Assembly: GCF_035083965.1 (NCBI RefSeq)
Contig: NC_089732.1
Coordinates: 6,325,383 to 6,389,382, forward strand
Reading direction: 5' to 3'
From: Branchiostoma lanceolatum
Taxonomy: Eukaryota; Chordata; Leptocardii; Amphioxiformes; Branchiostomatidae
DNA length: 64,000 nucleotides
Positions 23,990 to 35,144 of the stretch are shown here, in pieces (the first letter of the stretch is position 1; every line of letters begins with the position of its first letter). Made by a program: the position numbers and the translations under genes. The notes beneath the pieces were generated by a model. That model worked only from the letters and a program-made list of their open reading frames with translations, was not told the origin of the DNA and made no database searches.

Positions 23990-26900
23990 CTAGTTCCCCT
24001 CGTATTTGACCTGGTCGTCCGAGTACACCACGGACCCTTCTCCAGTGTACTGTCTCCCCGTCCTCGCATCGTCACCAACGAGCGGCTCGTACACGCCCCT
24101 CCCGTCGCGTCCGCGCCGACGCCGACACGACAGCACCCGAACCGACACGGAAACTACCGACACCACCACGACGGCGAGGAAGACCGCCCCGACTGTGATG
24201 CCGAAGATCTCGATACCAGACAAAGGCTGGTTGGACGGGATCCCTTGAAGAAAAGAAGGAAAACAAAACCATCAATATTGTTATAATTTTCAGAATTCTG
24301 ACAGGGCTGCATTGATTGTACCTTAGAGGCTATTGATGGGGAAGAACGGTACAAGAAAGAGAGAGGTAGAGAGATAGAGGGAAAGAAAAATGACAAGGAA
24401 TGAAAATAAAACAAAAAAGAAAAGAAAGAAACAGGAAAGAAAATAAAAGAAAGAAAGGAAGAAAGAAAGAAGGAAGGAAGGAATGAAAAGAAAAGAAAGA
24501 AAGGAAGAGAGAAAGAAAGTACTTACTTTGAGGTAAGACGTCGTAGGCATATCCCAAGTCTTCAGACAGTTGGAAGACGTCAGCATTGCGAATCACGGGC
24601 ATGAAGGGCACCATGGTGTTGTTCTGGTTGTGACCGATAGGGGCGCCCTCCTCTGGGTAGCCAATCAGTGACGAGCTGTTCTGCAGACGCAACCATGCAT
24701 CAAAAATTGCGTCGCTGTAGGAAAAAAATACAAATTAGAGTTGATAGCCAATAATTGGTCAATTGCCTGGGGTCTTGGGTAATTGTCATTAATCAGCATC
24801 AATTACATGTGGATTAATCCGGGCTGACCTCTCGGTCGTCTGCTAAGTTTGGTCGCCGATGGCTACGTCACTGCAGTTCGCCGATGGCTATAGCCTGGAA
24901 TCCAAACCTATCATAGCTCCCGAGTCTCTCCCCTATTTGCTATTCCTGGCTACGATGGCTACGTCACTGCAGTTCGGCGATGAAGCCACCAAAATGGTGA
25001 CAAAAGACAATGCTGTTACGCACCATATAAGGCATGACTAAAGCAGTGCATTTTCAAAACTATTTCAGAGCTGTTCAAATGTTGGCTGAAAAGTGGCTGC
25101 GAGTGGGACTAATGTCTAAGGTCTGAATCACTGATTGCACTAGGTACCAGTTTCACTGTTACAACCGTATATGCATAGCTGATTGTACCTCTGAAGTGTC
25201 GCCAAAAAAAGCCAAAGGAGCCACAGTCCGTTCAAAAATGTAACCAACCTGTAAGAGTGAAGGAGCACGAAGATGGGGTCGTTGGCTGACGCATGCGTAA
25301 TTCCGCCAGTCCCGTTGAGAAACAGGTGAGCGAGGTTGTGCAGACTGCGGATGTCGGGGTTGTACTGTCCCTCAGGGTCGCTGTACCCCTCCAGACTGTT
25401 CCTGAAACTCCCCCGGGTGGCTTTGGTCCAGTTGAAGCGGTCGTACTCAGGGATGTCGAGGCAGCGCCCTAGAAGAAATTGACAAACTCTTGTGAGAAAT
25501 TCAAAAGGGTAGAACATGAACTATGATCTACTATGCAAATGCAGCATTACGTACGTGGAAATGAGGAACGATGCTACGAGTGACCTTATTGGCTAAAGGT
25601 GTGTGCAGAGAATTTTGTCGCAAGTTCTAAAACCAGATTCACATATATTGCTAGTAACTTCCATAACCTCGTTTCAACTGTACTGCCATATTTTGTTTGA
25701 AGGCCAATTTATTCAGATTGTACGGTATGCAACAGGGAAGACTATGTTAAAGGTGCCCTAAGCAATTTCAGGGGGGAAAACTGGAAGTATTCTGGATAAG
25801 GCAGTCGGTATGAAATTGACATTTACGTCCCCATATTTGCACATTTGCATCATTATTTCATGATTTTGGCGTTAAGAAAGAGTGCAGAAACAAGCCACAA
25901 AAGGTGTATTTATTGGTATCCCCCAAAAATCAGCCCAGAATTCAGCCACCACTCAAGCAACTTTCCTGAGAGATGACGCGAAAAAAGTCAAACTTGTCTT
26001 ACCGACGTCTTCGCGTTGAGGCAGGACCGTGACAGCTGGACGGTCCACGTTCCCGCCAGGGTTGCGGAAGATCTGCCCCTCGTCCGTCCCGTTACACAGC
26101 GTCACCAGCCGGTTGTAGTCGTCCAGACTCATACAGACGGACTGCCAGCGGGAGAAGGGCGAGCCGGGACTCAGGGCAGTCGGGTTCAGGGGGTGGCGGC
26201 CTCCCATCATGTCGTCTGTGCACACGTCACACTCTGAACCTAGGAAATCAAACACGATTTGTCGTTAGATGCTCTCCCCAACATAGTATTCAGCAGACGT
26301 GATCCTTCTCTTTTTCTGTCTATTGAAAAGGTTACAGTGTTTAGAAAAGGCATGAGGACAAATATATATATATATACGCACCTCCTACCGCCCAGTCCCA
26401 GTAGTGCAGCGCGAAGGTCTCGTCTCCCAACATCTTCTGCATCTCCCGTTCCAGCCACAACAGGTGCATCCGGTGCCAGGTGTTGTAGGCCGGACCTGTC
26501 AATACGAACAGGTATCAATTAGCAGGTTTTTTGTAACTGTTAACAAGCCGTCAAGACATATGGGTTGGTTGTTTAAAACCTTTCAAAATTGTCCCGGTTC
26601 AAATATTTCCATAGCCCTCTAGCCCTCGCCCCTCCCCTCTTCTTCCCTTTTCCTTGTCCTCTTTCTGACCACAGCACAAAACGGTTGTACCAATATGCAC
26701 GTACCCATGTTAAGCATTTTTGTCTGATTGGAAGAAGTTAGCCTCCACCAAGCCTTCACAAGTGATCGTGACAAGGTATGGATCGTAGAATATATTCGGC
26801 CAAAAAAGGGAATAATTGGCCAGTTGAGTCAGTCCACGGTAAGGTATGTATTTCCCCCCGCTTGCAAATGAAACCCCCTGGTGGCCGAACTTCCCTGTCA

Positions 26901-27995
26901 AACATTCTCCATATAGTTGGCGTCGTTAGTCTGATAGAGACTAGCTATAGGTACTGACCTTCGTGTGCGAAGTCTATAGCCCGGAATGGTTGACCGGGCC
27001 CTAGGAGTGTGTCCCTCACGGCGTAGTAGTGCATCCACACGAACAGGTTATAGATCGTCACGTTTGTCTGAAATAGAAACACCATGATCACTACTGCACT
27101 AGAACAGGTTCGCAGGCTGCAAGTATCAAATTGCACTATCGTTATACCCGAGAAAAAAGTGCTCCCATGAATTTATGGGATTGGCGAATGACTGTACTGA
27201 ATGATATTTCAATGGAATGCCTATGTCCCAAGGCTTTGACCCCATTTACCGGCGATTAAAAGGTATTAGCGAGAAATGCCCCCCATTATGGCATACATAA
27301 CCATCAAGTCAACCATCACAAACTAGCAAAACTGATGATCTTATAGTGAAAGCTACCAATCTCTCTCTCTCTCTTTTTTTATCAAACTAATAGAGGTTAA
27401 ATGGATAGAAATGTAGAGAGGTTCGACAGCACATGATAATAAGATAGGACATGTTCCTCACCACTTGCGGCTCCGTGCCGTTTGGTCCCAGCAAACCCAG
27501 CCAGTGTTCCTTACAGATGATGTAGTCGGGATGGACGGTTCTCTTGGCCTGGTCCAAGGCGTCCACGAACCGACGCCTTTCCTCCGCCGTGCAGTTCTTA
27601 ATGTTCTTCCGTAAGACGGGCGAGGCCGGCTGGTCGCAGCTCTCTCCCGTCCAGCCGTACCGACACTCGCCGCAGTTGTAGCCCCAGAAGTTGCCCTCAC
27701 ACACACAGGTCCGGTTGAAGAACTTGTTGGGCCATCGTTCTCGGTCGTCCACGTTGGTGAAGGGATATTCCGGGTTGTGGGGGATGTCGGGGACGGTCAG
27801 GTCCTGACAGGAGCCCCGGCTGGCGGTCTGTCCGCACACGCCGAGGGTCAAGCCGTCCGGAGAGATCAACTCGGGACAGCACTCTTTGGACAGGATTCCG
27901 TCTACAGTCATACAGGCCCGCGGGAACTGGCCGGACACGGGGGAAACCTGAAGGCAAGCCGCCAACACCGCCGCTGAAACGTACACCAGAAACAT
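23990..27995 (-). CDS. TYR: Tyrosinase family copper oxidase 1
   Basis: Seven exons on the minus strand: 27462-27995, 26959-27067, 26382-26495, 26003-26239, 25249-25468, 24527-24714, 23990-24243; 1656 nt, 551 aa. Tyrosinases oxidise tyrosine and dopa to dopaquinone in melanin synthesis inside melanosome-like organelles. The protein has a signal peptide, a Cys-rich EGF-like segment ([18 protein letters not shown]), CuA histidines H191, H213 and H222 (FVWMHYY, DFAHEG, WHRMH), CuB histidines H375, H379 and H402 ([14 protein letters not shown]), then one transmembrane helix near residues 480-503 and a basic tail ending with VYEPLVGDD. The length is close to that of vertebrate tyrosinases. All splice sites are GT-AG and phases match the copy at 30001-35144. 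The start is the ATG directly before a hydrophobic leader. Which vertebrate member (TYR, TYRP1, DCT) is closest cannot be settled by eye. Confidence 0.93.
24417..24520. repeat. GAAA/GGAA purine repeat in intron 6 of tyrosinase 1
   Basis: An imperfect run of GAAA and GGAA units directly beside the exon 6 donor; CTTT/CCTT in the transcript sense. Tyrosinase 2 carries a longer CCTT run at the same intron position. The Ser-Phe-Leu-rich frames through it are artefacts. Confidence 0.85.
24850..24978. repeat. Short direct repeats in intron 5 of tyrosinase 1
   Basis: GATGGCTACGTCACTGCAGT occurs at about 24858 and again at about 24955, with flanking CGCCGATGGCTA variants. It is a local duplication of no evident function. 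Confidence 0.7.
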
Positions 27996-30000
27996 CTCAC
28001 AACTTTCACGACTGCCTCCTGTCCGGAACGTTACGAATTCCCTTCTGGTGTCTGTCTGTGAACTGGTTCAGTCCACCGTCGCCTACGTGTTGTCTGTCCT
28101 GTCTTCCTCGGATCCACCCAACCGCGACAGCTAAAGAGGACAACAACAGATAATAGAGGTTATCAGAAGCACGTGATTGGCGTACAGAACTAAGAATGAT
28201 CGATGGTCTTTTTTAAAGACTTGTAATTAAGAAGAAGACTTTGCGAAGAAGTCATTAGTTCTCATTTTCTACCTAAACGTGTTTAAACGAAATATCACCA
28301 ATGAAAATTAATTTTTACATTTTGTAACAAGAAAAAAAGTGGAGAAACCACACTATAAGTTTATGTACATGACACAAGCGTGTTTACACAAGACAAGACT
28401 GAGTTGTCGCATGACTGTCATGTGATAACGCCCGAGGCGGGAAGATGCACCCTACCGTTAGAGTAATACCTTATGACAAGCAGCCTCTCGCCTGACAACT
28501 TCCCTGGCTGACTGGAGCTTCTCTGGCTAGCTGGTACGATTTTAGCACCGTGCTTGGAGATTAGCCTCTCACCATAAGACTTCTGACTTTTATCTTGTCT
28601 CTGCCAGGTGTTGAACAAAAACGTGTCAGGCATCTGCAGACAACATTTCTCAGGATAACACATTGCATACAATGCGTGTACTGGACAATTACATACGGGT
28701 ATAAGTGCATAAGACAAGTAGTAACTATTAAGACAAGTACAAAGTGCCGATGGAGGTGGAAAGGGGTGCGCTCAAAGGCGTAATTACGTAAGACAATTGC
28801 TAAGACAAGTACAAAGCGCCGATGCAGGTCGAAAAGGGCGCCATCAAACTTCTTCACGACTGTCGCAAAGACAAGAAATTGCACGTCATATTCAGATTTT
28901 AACCCGTGGCGTATCTATAGTTATCATGGGGGTACATCTTGGATTTTTCTACCTCCTTTAATACGTACACAGACAACTTACATGGAGAACAAAGCGTTTT
29001 GTATTGTTGGAGAAATCTGCAACGTAACTTTTCATGTCAGGTCAATCATTTAACCCAGTTTCAATGCCTTTCTTTCAACCAGTAATGATTATTATTGCTA
29101 TTATAGGCTTACTCAACTCATTGTGCTTTTGAGCAAAATTGTTTACATAAATACCACAATTAGTAGTTGGTATTTTTAGCATTCCCCCCAGTCACAAGGT
29201 AGTCACGAGGTGGTCTGTCTTGCTTGAATGACTACACATTGTGTTTTTCTTGCCCAAATACACTTAGACACAAAGCCCACTGTAGGGGCACAGACATTAC
29301 AATATACTACTTGAAGGACAAATATACAAAACCCCATCGTACATTTTTTTGCCTCAAACTGACTTTGAGGTTGGCTTTTGTCGAACCTTGACTATCGTAG
29401 AGGTCTTGTCATGTTTGTTACGGGGCAGTTTCCGAGCACTTTTGTATAGCTTTTATTCCATGTGACGTTACCTGGATTCAAACCCAGGTAAGAACAGATT
29501 CTTCGGTATGTGTGACAGGTCGTTCAGTGTGAAATAACCAGCTGCTACCGCGCCGCGTGCCTGCGAAGCTGGTGTGTATTACTGTTGCACTGGATGGCTA
29601 GTCTCTACCAGACTAACTACGCCGGCTATAGGGAGGATATTTGCAAGGGTTTCATTTGCAGGCTCCGTCCGACACGGGCGAAATGTGATCTTCACCGTGG
29701 ACTGACTCTACTGGCTAATCAATCCCCTTTCTGCCGAATTCTATGATCCATACGCCCGTAGGAGGGTCTGATGGAGGCTAGGTTATACCGGCGACACGTA
29801 TACAGAACACCTAGGTAAATCCTGCCCAGTGATTGGTCCACTGGCGGGTGACAGGAAGGCGTGTTCCGTGATGACCCCTCGTCGGACCGTCCGGTCACTC
29901 TGAGCACCTGTTCTCCGCAGGTGGTCGCATCTGTCTTGAGACAGGATTTAAGACAAGACGCTTTACTAAATATCATCGTATGCATATATCTAGAATTACA
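27996..30000. promoter_or_regulatory. Shared intergenic region of the divergent tyrosinase pair
   Basis: About 2 kb between two head-to-head genes, so it should hold both promoters. The sequence shows CACGTG at 28170-28175, about 175 bases upstream of the ATG of tyrosinase 1. It also shows GTCATGTG at 28417-28424, which matches the core of the vertebrate M-box bound by MITF. Another CATGTG lies at 29459-29464. A roughly 73-bp direct repeat (AGACAAGTACAAAG units) lies at 28732-28870. No exon is convincing. Regulatory use is inference. Confidence 0.45.
28732..28870. repeat. Two diverged copies of a 73-bp unit
   Basis: Each begins AGACAAGTACAAAG, followed by GCCGATG and AGGTGGAAAGG or AGGTCGAAAAGG. 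They lie in the space between the two tyrosinases. Confidence 0.7.
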
Positions 30001-33000
30001 ATGTACACTTTAGTGGTGACTTTGGTGGCCATTTTCCTGTCTTCCCCCGTGTCGGGGCAGTTCCCGCGGGCCTGTATGACTGTAGACGGGATCCTGTCCA
30101 AAGAGTGCTGTCCCGAGTTGATCTCTCCGGACGGCTTGACCCTCGGCGTGTGCGGACAGACCGCCAGCCGGGGCTCCTGTCAGGACCTGGCCGTCCCCGA
30201 CATCCCCCACAACCCGGAATATCCCTTCACCAACGTGGACGACCGAGAACGATGGCCCAACAAGTTCTTCAACCGGACCTGTGTGTGCGAGGGCAACTTC
30301 TGGGGCTACAACTGCGGCGAGTGTCGGTACGGCTGGACGGGAGAGAGCTGTGATCAGCCGGCCTCGCCCGTCTTACGGAAGAACATTAAGAACTGTACGG
30401 CGGAGGAAAGGCGTCGGTTCGTGGACGCCTTGGACCAGGCCAAGAGAACCGTCCATCCCGACTACATCATCTGTAAGGAACACTGGCTCGGTTTGCTGGG
30501 ACCAAACGGCACGGAGCCGCAAGTGGTGAGGAACATGTCCTGTCTTATAATCATCTGCTGTCCAACCTCCTCTGTACATTTCTATCCATGAGTTAAAAGA
30601 GAGGGAGAGAGAGAATGATTGGTATACGTAGCTTTGACTGTAATTACAAGTTATTATCAATCAATTGCAGATTATACAGATTATTAATGAGCATGTACAT
30701 ATTTATATCACACTGAATGTTATATATCTTAACAAGGAAATTATCCGCATACCAAATGCAAATTAACTTTCTTTCTTTCAGTCATTCCGCTTTTCATTAT
30801 AGCAAAAGAAATAGGCGTACTACGTGCAACAAAAATTGCAAGAAACCACATTTACTAGTAGTCTACAAGACATTCAAAACAATTGTTCGATGATCCAAAT
30901 GTAAAGCATTGGCCCCGATTACTTTACCTCAAGAGTAGACATTCTTAGCTACATTTTACTATAACATATCTATATCCTTAAACAGATTCGATTGCAAAGA
31001 ATTGGGTAGAAATAAAAAAAAAGTACTAGTAGTCTACAAGACATTCAAAACAGTTTTTGGATGATCCAAATGTAAAGCATTGGCCCCGATTACTTTACCT
31101 CCAGAGTAGACATTCTTAGCTACATCTCACTATAATGTATCTATATCCTTAAACAGACTCGACTGCAAAGAATTGGGTAGAAATAAAGAAAGAAATATTC
31201 TATAAACTAGCGGAGCCATAACAGACACAAACGCCGGGGGCGGGGTATGAATGTCTTGTGATCTCAATTAAGGAAGATAATTACTGTCACGAGTGTGACA
31301 CACAGCTACAGACAGCGCCTTGGGAACAAAACATGGGAACAGATCCTTTACAACGATTGTTTAAGGAAGCGTGAAAAATGCGTTGACATTTCGTACATCT
31401 TGCTAAACAGGACTTTTTCGTCGACATTCTTGAGCGAACCACATCTAGTGCTTGTTAAAATCTTGATACAATTTGTTTCTTTTTTTCTCCTTTTCTCACC
31501 CCTACAATACGTGACTTGGCCTCTATAGCAGACAATGTCCATCTGCCGCATCTATAGATATATGGCGGGATGTAGCTAAACTTTTGTTATCGACCTTTAT
31601 TTAACCTTGAAAGTTTACAATCTTTGGTTAATCCTTTTAACATATCATCGGAAAATATAATAAAACAATTCTTTACAAAAAACGCTATATTGGATATTCC
31701 ATAGTCATATTCGGTATATGAAAATAGGTCGACGACATAATATCATTCAAACTGGTAGCCTCACAGCAAATTTAAAGCTCATGGTTTCAATTAGCTGGTA
31801 ACTGGGATACCCCGGTTCAATCCTGGGAAGGGCATCTCGGTTGGGGCTGCACCATTATTTCGGAGGGGACGTAAAATGGAGGTCCGTGTCCGCGGAGGTG
31901 CCTCGAGCACGTTAAATGGCATAGCTAGCAACCCCGCCTGTAAGAAATGTCATATATCCTACAACTGAATCAGCAAGAGAACTTGCTGTCCTTTGTGCCA
32001 CTAGGCACTACAAGGGTCTGAACGAACGATACGAATATGTATTGTATGGTATTGTTGTTATCCTTACACTCTTACGTATTTGCAGGAGAATGTGACTATC
32101 TATAACCTGTTTGTATGGATGCACTACTACGCCGTGAGGGACACACTACTGGGCCCAAACCAGCCGTGGAGGGAGATAGACTTCGCACATGAAGGTATCG
32201 CCTACATTCAGACTTTCCTCTTTTCAGATTCCTTCCCATCTTTGCTATTTAATCCCTGCATGTAGTTCACACTCGTGACAGCAATTATCTTCCTTGTGAT
32301 TAAGATCGCATGGAATGCATGGCCCACCCACAAGTGTTTGTGTCTTCCGAGTTTGGAAAGTCTCTATCTTTACTTCTGAAATTTCGAAAAAGAAATACTG
32401 TAATTCTTGTTTCTTTCACTGTACCTTTATGTTCACTGTTTTCATGGGCGCCTCTGTGCCGTGAACATAACATCATAGTGAAGATATATATATATATATA
32501 TATATAAAGTGAATTACAGTACCACGGTAGTTCGTAGGGGGCGTTGCTTCTCTTTTTCACCCCTGTGTTTCTGTGCGACAGGTCCGGCCTACAACACCTG
32601 GCACCGGATGCACCTGTTGTGGCTGGAACGGGAGATGCAGAAGATGTTGGGAGATGAGACCTTCGCGCTGCACTACTGGGACTGGGCGGTAGGAGGTGCG
32701 TGTATATATGTACATGTATATTCTCATGTCTGACAGAAAAATACTGGGCTTGACAGAAAATACAAAGGTTAGAGACAACTGTGTTCAAATCCTGATATGC
32801 CCCTTTGATGTTGATAACGTTGTGCCCTGCTAATTGGGAAATGCACTTTGCACGAATGACCTCGCTTCACTCAGGTGAAAAATGACTACTTAGGAACGTC
32901 ACTCGGATAAGATGTTCAATGAGGAGAGTCACACCTTGATCATGTAAAAGGACCCACCACGCTTATCTAAAAGAGTAGGGGTCCTTTCCGGTGTGAGTGG

Positions 33001-35144
33001 ATCAAATAAATCTATCCGGATATGCAGCTTGTACTGTTCAGTACAAACCTGTGTGTTAGGTCATGATGTGGTTTACCGGGTATGCAATACAAAAAAAATA
33101 CAAAAAAAAAAACTCCTTATCAGGTCTTGCTATGTTGAAGAGACCATCTAACGACGATTTTTTTTCTGATTTCCCAGGAACGGAGTGTGACGTGTGCACA
33201 GACGACATGATGGGAGGCCGCCACCCCCTGAACCCGACTGCCCTGAGTCCCGGCTCGCCCTTCTCCCGCTGGCAGTCCGTCTGTATGAGTCTGGACGACT
33301 ACAACCGGCTGGTGACGCTGTGTAACGGGACGGACGAGGGGCCGATCTTCCGCAACCCCGGCGGGAACGTGGACCGTCCCGATGTCAGGATCCTGCCCAG
33401 GGGAAGAGATGTCGGTATGTCTCATCTAATCTAAGTGTAGTTGACATACCTATTTTCAAGCAGATGTAGGGTGCGGTTGAGCGTCTTACACGTGCTTTGC
33501 GACTCTCGGAGGCCTTTTGCTTGTAGCCTTCTGTAAAGTGAGGGGTATAAAGAGGACTGCAAGCGAAAGACGCTTCCCAAGATTCGCAACGTTGTTACCT
33601 CTACAACGGTTTTCGCCTGTTCGAATCTCGTCATATGTCGTACAGACATAGACTCTACCAGGCTCCGCGGATGGTTGGAAAATAGTATACTAGTAAATTG
33701 GCCAAGTAGAGTGAATAGTATGCTAAGGGAGTCGGCTGCGGAGAGAGGGTCCAATATGCCATCTAGAGGTCGCAAACTGTAACTTCTACAACGGACCAAC
33801 TTCTCTGGCATGTTATCCGTCTATTTGGCCAATTTCTACGATTTTTCAAGCGACCCGTGGAGCCTGGTAGTGGCTAGTACGTATACAGACCTTAGATGTA
33901 TAGCGTGACGTGTCTTCTCTGGCGTTTCAGGACGCTGTCTCGACCTCCCGCTGTACGACAACCCGAACTGGACGGAAACTGCCGAACGGAGTTTTCGGAA
34001 CACCTTGGAAGGGTTCGACCATCCCGACGGAGAATACGACCCGAGTATCCGCACCCTGCACAACCTCGCACACCTGTTTCTCAACGGCACCGCCTCCGTC
34101 GCGCATGCGTCAGCCAATGACCCCATCTTTGTCCTCCTGCATTCTTACAGGTACAGTTCATGTTCTGACAAACTGAAATGAGATAAACAACGAATCATTT
34201 TATCAATATATGGACGTAGGATCAAATACCATTGAGCCCAATATTACTAATCATGTGTAGATAGCATACCAACGGTTAAAGCTATACTTGATGTAAAGTA
34301 TGACGGTATTTAGATCTAAAAAATGATAAATGATTCTGTTCCAGTGACGCCATCTTTGACGCCTGGCTTGCTATGCAAAACACATCGTCATTGGTCAGTT
34401 ACCCGGAGGAGGGCGCCCCTATCGGCCACAATCTGAACAACACCATGGTGCCGTTCTTCCCCGTGGTCCGCAACGCTGACGTCTTCCAGTTCTCACAAGA
34501 CATCGGTTACGCTTTTGATGCACTCCCCGAAAGTAAGTTTGAAGGTAGAAATTCTTCCTTCCTTCCTTCCTTTCTTTCTATTTCTAATCATATTTCATTT
34601 CTTTCATTTCATTTCATTTCATTTCCTTCCTTCCTTCCTTCCTTCCTTCCTTCCTTCCTTCCTTCCTTCCTTCCTTCCTTCCTTCCTTCCTTCCTTCCTT
34701 CCTTCCTTCCTTCCTTCCTTCCTTCCTTCCTTCCTTCCTTCCTTCCTTCCTTCCTTCCTTCCTTCCTTCCTTCCTTCCTTCCTTCCTTCCTTCCTTCCTT
34801 CCTTCCTTCCTTCCTTCTCTATATCTAATCATCTTTGATTTCTTCCCGTTACATAAATTAACGACGGTTGTGTTATTTTAGGGGTGCCAGAAGAACCATC
34901 TCAGTTCACAAGCTTCGAAATCTTCGCGATGGGAGTGGGGGCCTTCATAGGCTGTATCGTGTCCGCCTTGGCCGCGTACGGGATTGCTGGTATGCTGTCA
35001 ACCAAGCTTCGGGGAGGACCCGGCGGCAAGGGCGTCTACCAACCACTCCTGAAAGAGGAAGACGACAGGGGACGGAGATACACGGCAGAAACTGCTGTCG
35101 TTTTTATGGATAACGAAGTGAGATGTAGCGTGGACAAGGAGTAG
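30001..35144 (+). CDS. TYR: Tyrosinase family copper oxidase 2
   Basis: Seven exons: 30001-30525, 32086-32194, 32582-32695, 33178-33414, 33931-34150, 34345-34532, 34882-35144; 1656 nt, 551 aa. An in-frame ATG at 29980 would add seven residues; 30001 is preferred because [19 protein letters not shown] starts a typical signal peptide that aligns with that of the inverted copy. The EGF-like Cys segment, CuA (H188, H210, H219) and CuB (H372, H376, H399) sites, transmembrane helix and short tail are all present. The tail has [11 protein letters not shown], like the acidic di-leucine melanosome-sorting signal (QPLL) of vertebrate tyrosinase and TYRP1. After the signal peptide, exon 1 differs from the other copy by about one residue in 165. 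Exons 3 and most of 4 are also nearly identical, but exons 5-7 are clearly diverged. AATAAA strings at 35589 and 35622 may end the transcript. Confidence 0.93.
30854..31195. repeat. Tandem duplication of about 170 bp in intron 1 of tyrosinase 2
   Basis: Two direct copies begin ACTAGTAGTCTACAAGACAT and end GAATTGGGTAGAAATAAA. They share GCATTGGCCCCGATTACTTT and differ at about ten sites, so the duplication is fairly recent. Confidence 0.9.
31790..32060 (+). mobile_element. SINE-like relic
   Basis: GGTTCAATCC at 31814-31823 resembles a tRNA-type B box. It is followed by GGGCATCTCGG, a GGGGACGTAAAATGGAGGTC stretch and a CACTAGGCACTACAAGG tail. The order fits a tRNA-derived SINE, but no clean poly-A tail or target duplication was found. 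Confidence 0.4.
32396..32521. mobile_element. MITE family C copy 2
   Basis: Same ends as the element at 4931-5145 (TACTGTAATTCTTGTTTCTT and AAAGTGAATTACAGTA) but with a shorter interior and an AT dinucleotide run. It lies just before exon 3 of tyrosinase 2. Confidence 0.8.
32800..33010. mobile_element. SINE-like relic
   Basis: Contains GTTGTGCCCTGCTAATTGGG, CTTCACTCAGGTGAAAAATG and GTAAAAGGACCCACCACGC, in the order remembered for amphioxus tRNA-derived SINEs. It is degenerate and has no coding content. It lies in intron 3 of tyrosinase 2. Confidence 0.4.
33651..33876. mobile_element. MITE family E copy 1
   Basis: Left end CTCTACCAGGCTCCGCGGATG; right end GGAGCCTGGTAGTGGCTA; the interior has AATTGGCCAAGTAGAGTGAA and its inverted partner TTTGGCCAATTTCTAC. 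A second copy lies at 40626-40814. It sits in intron 4 of tyrosinase 2. Confidence 0.8.
34555..34818. repeat. CCTT microsatellite in intron 6 of tyrosinase 2
   Basis: About 200 bases of nearly pure CCTT preceded by a TTTCA run. It lies immediately after the exon 6 donor. The long PSFL and EGRK frames through it are artefacts and extend falsely from exon 6. Confidence 0.95.

Noticed and set aside
24323-24692. Ser/Phe/Leu-rich minus-strand frames
   Set aside because: They combine tyrosinase exon 6 with the purine repeat beyond its donor.
27458-27977. Other-frame ORFs over tyrosinase exon 1
   Set aside because: GC-rich shadow frames; the copper oxidase frame has the signal peptide and Cys pattern.
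31801-31830. tRNA gene
   Set aside because: A B-box-like string is present, but no cloverleaf could be drawn; it fits a SINE relic better.
34373-34838. Long PSFL repeat frames
   Set aside because: They are read through the CCTT microsatellite after the exon 6 donor.
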